Positions 58,406 through 64,000 of a stretch of 64,000 bases of DNA are shown in pieces. Source of the stretch: Paenibacillus athensensis (GTDB lineage: Bacteria; Bacillota; Bacilli; Paenibacillales; NBRC-103111); contig NZ_MYFO02000011.1 in the NCBI RefSeq assembly GCF_004514475.2, forward strand, positions 115,795-179,794. Direction: 5' to 3'. A program made the position numbers and the translations under genes. Under the pieces are notes generated by a model. It had not been told where the DNA came from, searched no databases, and was given only the letters and a program-made list of their open reading frames with translations. Positions within the stretch are counted from its first letter, which is position 1. Each line of letters begins with the position of its first letter.

Positions 58406-59286
58406 TACCAGCCGCGCTCCTGCATGCGTTGCGTCGCTTCGAGCTTGGAAATTTCGATCCCCTTCATAGGAGTGCCGAGGTTTTTGGAAATTTCAGCGAT
58501 CAGACCGTAATCCGTGTAGTGCGTTACCGCTTCGACAATCGCTTTGGCGAACTTCTCCGGGCTGTCCGATTTGAAGATACCGGAACCAACGAATACGCCG
58601 TCAGAGCCCAAATGCATCATCAACGCAGCATCGGCTGGTGTCGCAACGCCGCCTGCGGCAAAGTTAACTACCGGCAGCTTGCCCGTTTGATGAACCTGCA
58701 GCAGCAGCTCGAACGGTGCGCCGAGGTTTTTCGCTTCGGCCATCAGCTCGTCCGTGGACATCGCTTGCACCTTGCGGATTTGACCGACCATCATACGCAT
58801 ATGGCGAACGGCTTCCACAATGTTGCCCGTTCCCGGCTCGCCCTTGGTCCGAATCATCGAAGCGCCTTCGCCAATTCTGCGCAGAGCTTCGCCCAAGTCA
58901 CGCGCGCCGCAAACAAAAGGAACCGTAAATTCACGTTTGTTGATGTGATATACTTCGTCAGCCGGCGTCAGCACTTCGCTCTCGTCGATATAATCGACGC
59001 CCATCGACTCCAGCACCTTCGCTTCGACAAAATGGCCGATTCTTGCTTTCGCCATAACCGGAATCGACACAACCTTCATCACTTCTTCAACGATCGTGGG
59101 GTCAGCCATACGAGCAACGCCGCCGGCTGCGCGGATATCGGCAGGTACGCGCTCCAGTGCCATAACGGCAGAAGCGCCTGCGGCTTCGGCAATGCGGGCT
59201 TGCTCCGCGTTCATGACGTCCATGATCACGCCGCCTTTTTGCATTTCGGCCATGCCTTTTTTGACGCGGGATGTTCCAGTTTCCAT
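58405..59286 (-). CDS. pdxS: Pyridoxal 5'-phosphate synthase subunit PdxS
   Basis: Barrel enzyme making PLP from ribose 5-phosphate, glyceraldehyde 3-phosphate and ammonia. 293 residues: [17 protein letters not shown], the lysine [10 protein letters not shown], and phosphate loop [15 protein letters not shown] at 59286 with GGAGGAA gives [11 protein letters not shown]; frame open to 59316. PLP made here is the cofactor of GlyA at 36645. Confidence 0.97.
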
Positions 59287-59403
59287 ACTCCATTTCCTCC
59301 TATGTCTGTAACCCAAAATTCATGCAGTTCCCTACACGTTTCATTGTAAACTTCTAAACAATCATTTTACATGAAGGAGTTGCAATATACAACCCATCGC
59401 GCT

Positions 59404-60747
59404 TTAGAACATGTCTTTGATTCCGCTGAACATATCGCCGAAGAAGTTCTTGATCGAACGGAACAACAACCGAATCCAGCTGCCTTTTTCCACATCTTCA
59501 TTGGCAATCAGATCGATCGTCTGCTCTTGACCGTTATAGCTCACCTTGGCCGTTCCCAGCGCATCGCCCTTCTTGATCGGAGCCACCAGCTTGCTGTCTT
59601 CCGCTGCCGTCGCTGTAATCGTGAAGTCCTCCGGCTTCGCGCCTTTTTTGGTTACAAAAGTCAGACCGTTTTTCGTCACAAGCGATACGGACGTGCCGAC
59701 GCCTTTTTTAATATTGACCGATTTCAAGGCCTCAATTTCCTGATTCGGACCGAGGAATGGCGTGATTTGAAAATTATTGAAGCCATAGTCCAGCAGCTTG
59801 CGGGATTCCTCAAAGCGTTTTGGCTCCGTTTTTGTGCCCATGACCACGCTGATCAGGCGCATGCCGTTACGCTCCGCCGTCGCTGTGAAACAATAGCCGG
59901 CTTCGTCCGTATGACCTGTTTTGAGCCCGTCCAGACCTTGATACGCATATTTCTTATAGTTAATGTTGGACGCATTCGCCTCCAGCATCCAGTTCCAGTT
60001 GATCATCGGCGTCTTGTCACGGTCACGCAGCTTGAGCGATGGAATTTTTGTAAAATTCAGCACTTCCTTATGGTCGCGGACGATACTGTAAGCCAGAATC
60101 GCCGCATCGCGGGCCGTCATCAGCGTCTCGCCTTCAATGCCGGACGGGGCATACTCCCCGATATCCGCCCGGGACAAGCCCGTAGCGCCAATGAAATGCG
60201 CCTGATCGGACATGCCGAGCTCTTTAGCCTTCGCATTCATCATCTTGGCGAAATTCTCTTCCGTACCGCCAAGGAACTCCGCCAATGCAATGGCTGCATC
60301 GTTCGCCGAATAAATCGACAACGCATTAAACATCTGCTTGACCGTCAGCTTTTCTCCCTCGGCAATCAATTGGCCCGAACCAATCACATCCGCCGCATAC
60401 TTGCTCGCAGTCACCTGATCGTCCCATTTGATTTTCCCGCCTTCAATGGCTTCCATGGTCAAATATTCCGTCATCATCTTGGCCATACTGGCCGGCGGCA
60501 GCGCCTCGTCCGCATTCGTTTCGTAGAGCACCTGCCCCGTGCTCGCTTCCATCAGAATAGCCGACTTTACTTCAAGCTTCAGATCTCCCGCTGTAGCCGT
60601 TGTATCGGCGGCAGTGCCTTCTGCTTTCTTCGTCTCCGTATCTGCCGCAAGCAAACTTACAGGCTGTATATGAAAAAGGAACGATTGCACAAGTAAACTT
60701 ACCCCAAGCACAGCAACAATCTTTTTCTTCCACCCCAACATTTTCAA
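59404..60747 (-). CDS. dacA: D-alanyl-D-alanine carboxypeptidase (PBP5/DacA type)
   Basis: Trims the terminal D-Ala from peptidoglycan stem peptides. About 447 residues: signal peptide (about 1-35), active site SMAK (S87, K90), SAN (S146) and KTG (K275), then the beta-rich PBP5 C-terminal domain and the amphipathic membrane anchor FRSIKNFFGDMFSGIKDMF. A TTG at 60747 fits the GGGAGAG site best; ATG at 60741 is the alternative. In the guaB-dacA-pdxST-serS order of B. subtilis. Confidence 0.95.
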   Translation of the reverse strand: MKMLGWKKKIVAVLGVSLLVQSFLFHIQPVSLLAADTETKKAEGTAADTTATAGDLKLEVKSAILMEASTGQVLYETNADEALPPASMAKMMTEYLTMEAIEGGKIKWDDQVTASKYAADVIGSGQLIAEGEKLTVKQMFNALSIYSANDAAIALAEFLGGTEENFAKMMNAKAKELGMSDQAHFIGATGLSRADIGEYAPSGIEGETLMTARDAAILAYSIVRDHKEVLNFTKIPSLKLRDRDKTPMINWNWMLEANASNINYKKYAYQGLDGLKTGHTDEAGYCFTATAERNGMRLISVVMGTKTEPKRFEESRKLLDYGFNNFQITPFLGPNQEIEALKSVNIKKGVGTSVSLVTKNGLTFVTKKGAKPEDFTITATAAEDSKLVAPIKKGDALGTAKVSYNGQEQTIDLIANEDVEKGSWIRLLFRSIKNFFGDMFSGIKDMF

Positions 60748-60807
60748 AACCGCTTCACTCTCCCTGCCATTTTAGTCATGTTATATTGTATCACACCCCA
60801 TTAGACA

Positions 60808-62362
<1,555 letters not shown>

Positions 62363-62424
62363 TTAACAAAAGCCTATTTTTCGTGTCAAGAAAAAGCTGG
62401 CGTACGCCCTGAACGGCAGAATGC

Positions 62425-63636
62425 TTACTGGTAGGTATAGGTGCTGGTAGAATTCCATAGCAAAAATTGATCCACGCCCTGTTCACGAGCTGCTTTAATT
62501 TGCTCACGAACATCCGCTGTTCCATACTTCTTATGCGGCTTGATCCATGTTGCCGTGAAATCCTGAAGCCAAGGACGAATATCTGCCGCCCGCACCGAAG
62601 CTTGGCCCAACTGATCGTTCTTGGCCTTGCCGTCCATGACTGCTTTACGAATAATCGCATACGGCTGAAGATCCGGGCTCTTCACTCCGTACACACCGCT
62701 CGCATAGTGAGATGGATACAGCATAGGCGAGATAAAATCAATTTCCTTGCTCATCTTCAGCCATTCCTGACCGATCCCCATATCATCGTTGGACGATGTC
62801 GTCAGACCAAATACATCAGCAGATAAATAAGCGACAGAACCTACCTGATCCTTAGCCTTCTTCAAAAAGCCCTCAATGGCTTGCGACTTGCTCCATTGCT
62901 GCGGATTATCAAATTTGACCTCTTGGTCAAGCCGCTTGCCGTTCTCGGGAAAGCGCACATAATCAAATTGAATTTCATCAAAACCCAACGCCGCGGCTTC
63001 CTTGGCAATCGCAATATTGTAATCCCACACCTCAGATTTAAAAGGATCTACCCAGGCGACTCCTTTTTTATCTCGCCACACCTTGCCCGTTTTACTCCGC
63101 ATAGCTAAATCGCTGCGCTTGCCGCCCAAATACGGATCTTTAAAAACAACCACACGGGCAATCGTATAGATGTTCTTGCTTTTCAAACGCTGCAATAGCC
63201 CCTTCACGTCAGGAATAACGCGATTGCTGTTCGCGCCGATCTGATTCACCTGCGGAACAGCCGAAGCATAAGTGATTTGTCCGGAGTCGTTTTTGATATC
63301 AATCACCATTGCGTTTAAGTCCGTCGTCTCCACCAATTGAATCAACTGATCCAGCTTACGTCCGACTGCAGACCAAGCCGAAACGTAAATCCCCTTCACA
63401 TCGTGCCTTTTAACCGGCTTTTGCGCTGCTGCTGGCGCTTGTGGAGCCGGCGATGATTGTGGATTTGCCGCTGGCGTCGCGGCTAAGGATTTCACCGGGA
63501 GCTGCTCTGCCGGCGATCCGCTGTGCGACTTGAGCGTATCACCCGTATAAGACGACGAGCAGCCGGACAACAACGCTCCTGCCGACAGAAACAGCGACAA
63601 CAGAATACAGACTGGCCCCATACGCTTTCTCACCAT
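62425..63636 (-). CDS. Putative glycoside hydrolase lipoprotein (DUF4015)
   Basis: 403 residues: lipobox ALLSGC (C26), a Pro/Ala/Ser linker (about 30-75) and a TIM-barrel-like domain with GIYVSAWSAVGRKLDQLIQL, NAMVIDIKNDSG, EIQFDYVRFPENG and ISPMLYPSHYASG, which identify the PF13200/DUF4015 family of putative glycosidases. Acidic residues in IDIKND and FDYVRFPE are the likely catalytic ones. Substrate unknown; location outside the membrane suggests a wall polysaccharide. AAGGGGGG precedes the ATG. Confidence 0.85.
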   Translation of the reverse strand: MVRKRMGPVCILLSLFLSAGALLSGCSSSYTGDTLKSHSGSPAEQLPVKSLAATPAANPQSSPAPQAPAAAQKPVKRHDVKGIYVSAWSAVGRKLDQLIQLVETTDLNAMVIDIKNDSGQITYASAVPQVNQIGANSNRVIPDVKGLLQRLKSKNIYTIARVVVFKDPYLGGKRSDLAMRSKTGKVWRDKKGVAWVDPFKSEVWDYNIAIAKEAAALGFDEIQFDYVRFPENGKRLDQEVKFDNPQQWSKSQAIEGFLKKAKDQVGSVAYLSADVFGLTTSSNDDMGIGQEWLKMSKEIDFISPMLYPSHYASGVYGVKSPDLQPYAIIRKAVMDGKAKNDQLGQASVRAADIRPWLQDFTATWIKPHKKYGTADVREQIKAAREQGVDQFLLWNSTSTYTYQ

Positions 63637-63696
63637 GAGAAACGCCCCCCTTCATAGGGGTAGTATGGGTAAATTACAAGTAATGTACCGACAAAA

Positions 63697-63735
63697 CAAA
63701 AAGAGTCTTATTGGAAGTTCATCCAAAAGACTCTT
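63697..63735 (-). terminator. Rho-independent terminator of the rRNA operon
   Basis: Minus-strand stem AAGAGTCTTTTGGA / TTCCAATAAGACTCTT with loop of about 6 bases and TTTTTG, directly downstream of the 5S rRNA. Confidence 0.88.
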
Positions 63736-63746
63736 CTTATACAAGT

Positions 63747-63863
63747 GCTTAGCAACGTTCTACTCTCCCGGAACCCTGCGGTTCAAGTACCATCGACGCT
63801 GGAGGGCTTAACGGTCGTGTTCGAGATGGGAACGCGTGGGTCCCCTCCGCCATCATCACCAAA
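63747..63863 (-). rRNA. rrf: 5S ribosomal RNA
   Basis: Minus strand, about 117 nt: begins TTTGGTGATGATGGCGGAGG, contains CCCATCTCGAACACG and GACCGTTAAG, and ends with GGGAGAGTAGAACGTTGCTA. The ends can be off by one or two bases. Confidence 0.93.
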
Positions 63864-63948
63864 CAGTCAGTCCAATACCTTGCGGTATTCCCTGAAAACT
63901 AGATACGAAACAAGTCGTTGTGTTACGCGTGAGTGTTGCTTGTGTTGT

Positions 63949-64000
63949 GGTTAAGCCCTCGACCGATTAGTATTCGTCAGCTCCATACCTTACGGCACTT
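63949..64000 (-). rRNA. rrl: 23S ribosomal RNA, 3' end only
   Basis: Minus-strand sequence GCTGACGAATACTAATCGGT followed by CGAGGGCTTAACC is the conserved 3' end of 23S rRNA. The rest lies beyond the right edge. The 85-bp 23S-5S spacer holds no tRNA. Confidence 0.9.

Overview
The window looks like an origin-proximal piece of a spore-forming Bacillales chromosome, most likely Paenibacillaceae (Paenibacillus/Cohnella type). It has spoIID, spoIIQ, spoIIID, spoIIR and an sspP-like gene, flagellar rod genes, an 11-subunit complex I (absent from Bacillus subtilis), and a csaB gene together with an SLH-domain protein. GC is moderately high and TTG/GTG starts are common. Almost everything lies on the minus strand, and a 23S-5S rRNA end enters from the right, so oriC is inferred to lie to the right and replication to run leftward through the window.

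Layout by position. 1-16 kb: cell envelope and sporulation: csaB (cut by the window edge), a DUF5693 membrane protein, pgcA, fabZ, a CDP-alcohol phosphatidyltransferase, epuA-like, flhP-flhO-mbl, spoIIID, spoIIQ, spoIID, murA, ywzB and a secreted subtilase with three SLH domains. CsaB pyruvylates the wall polymer that SLH domains bind, so the two ends of this block are functionally linked. 16-27 kb: nuoABCDHIJKLMN, a complex I lacking the NADH module; nuoC carries four 120-bp in-frame repeats. 27-34.5 kb: the complete F1Fo ATP synthase operon. 34.6-47.7 kb: wecB/mnaA, upp, glyA, ywlG, rpiB, ywlE, mntP, tsaC, spoIIR, prmC, prfA, ychF and a PilZ gene, with two repeat-filled intergenic regions. 

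47.7-54 kb is the accessory part and the only place with plus-strand genes. It holds a c-di-GMP-I riboswitch with terminator in front of the PilZ gene, a DnaA-box cluster before tadA, tRNA-Arg(CCT), an MFS exporter, and an ECF sigma/anti-sigma/membrane-protein operon whose sigma gene seems to start at ATT. It also has a probable sigma-G operon ending in an sspP-like gene, and a second HemK-family methyltransferase. 54.6-64 kb: a propeller lipoprotein, tRNA-Ser(TGA), serS, pdxT, pdxS, dacA, guaB, a DUF4015 lipoprotein, then 5S and 23S rRNA. This last block mirrors the B. subtilis order rrn-guaB-dacA-pdxS-pdxT-serS-tRNA-Ser.

The best regulatory finds are the c-di-GMP riboswitch/PilZ pair, compartment-specific promoter matches for spoIIR (sigma F), spoIIID (sigma E), spoIIQ (sigma F/G) and the sspP operon (sigma G), and a 50-bp exact copy of ychF sequence just after prmC. 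No prophage, IS element, CRISPR array or defence island was seen.
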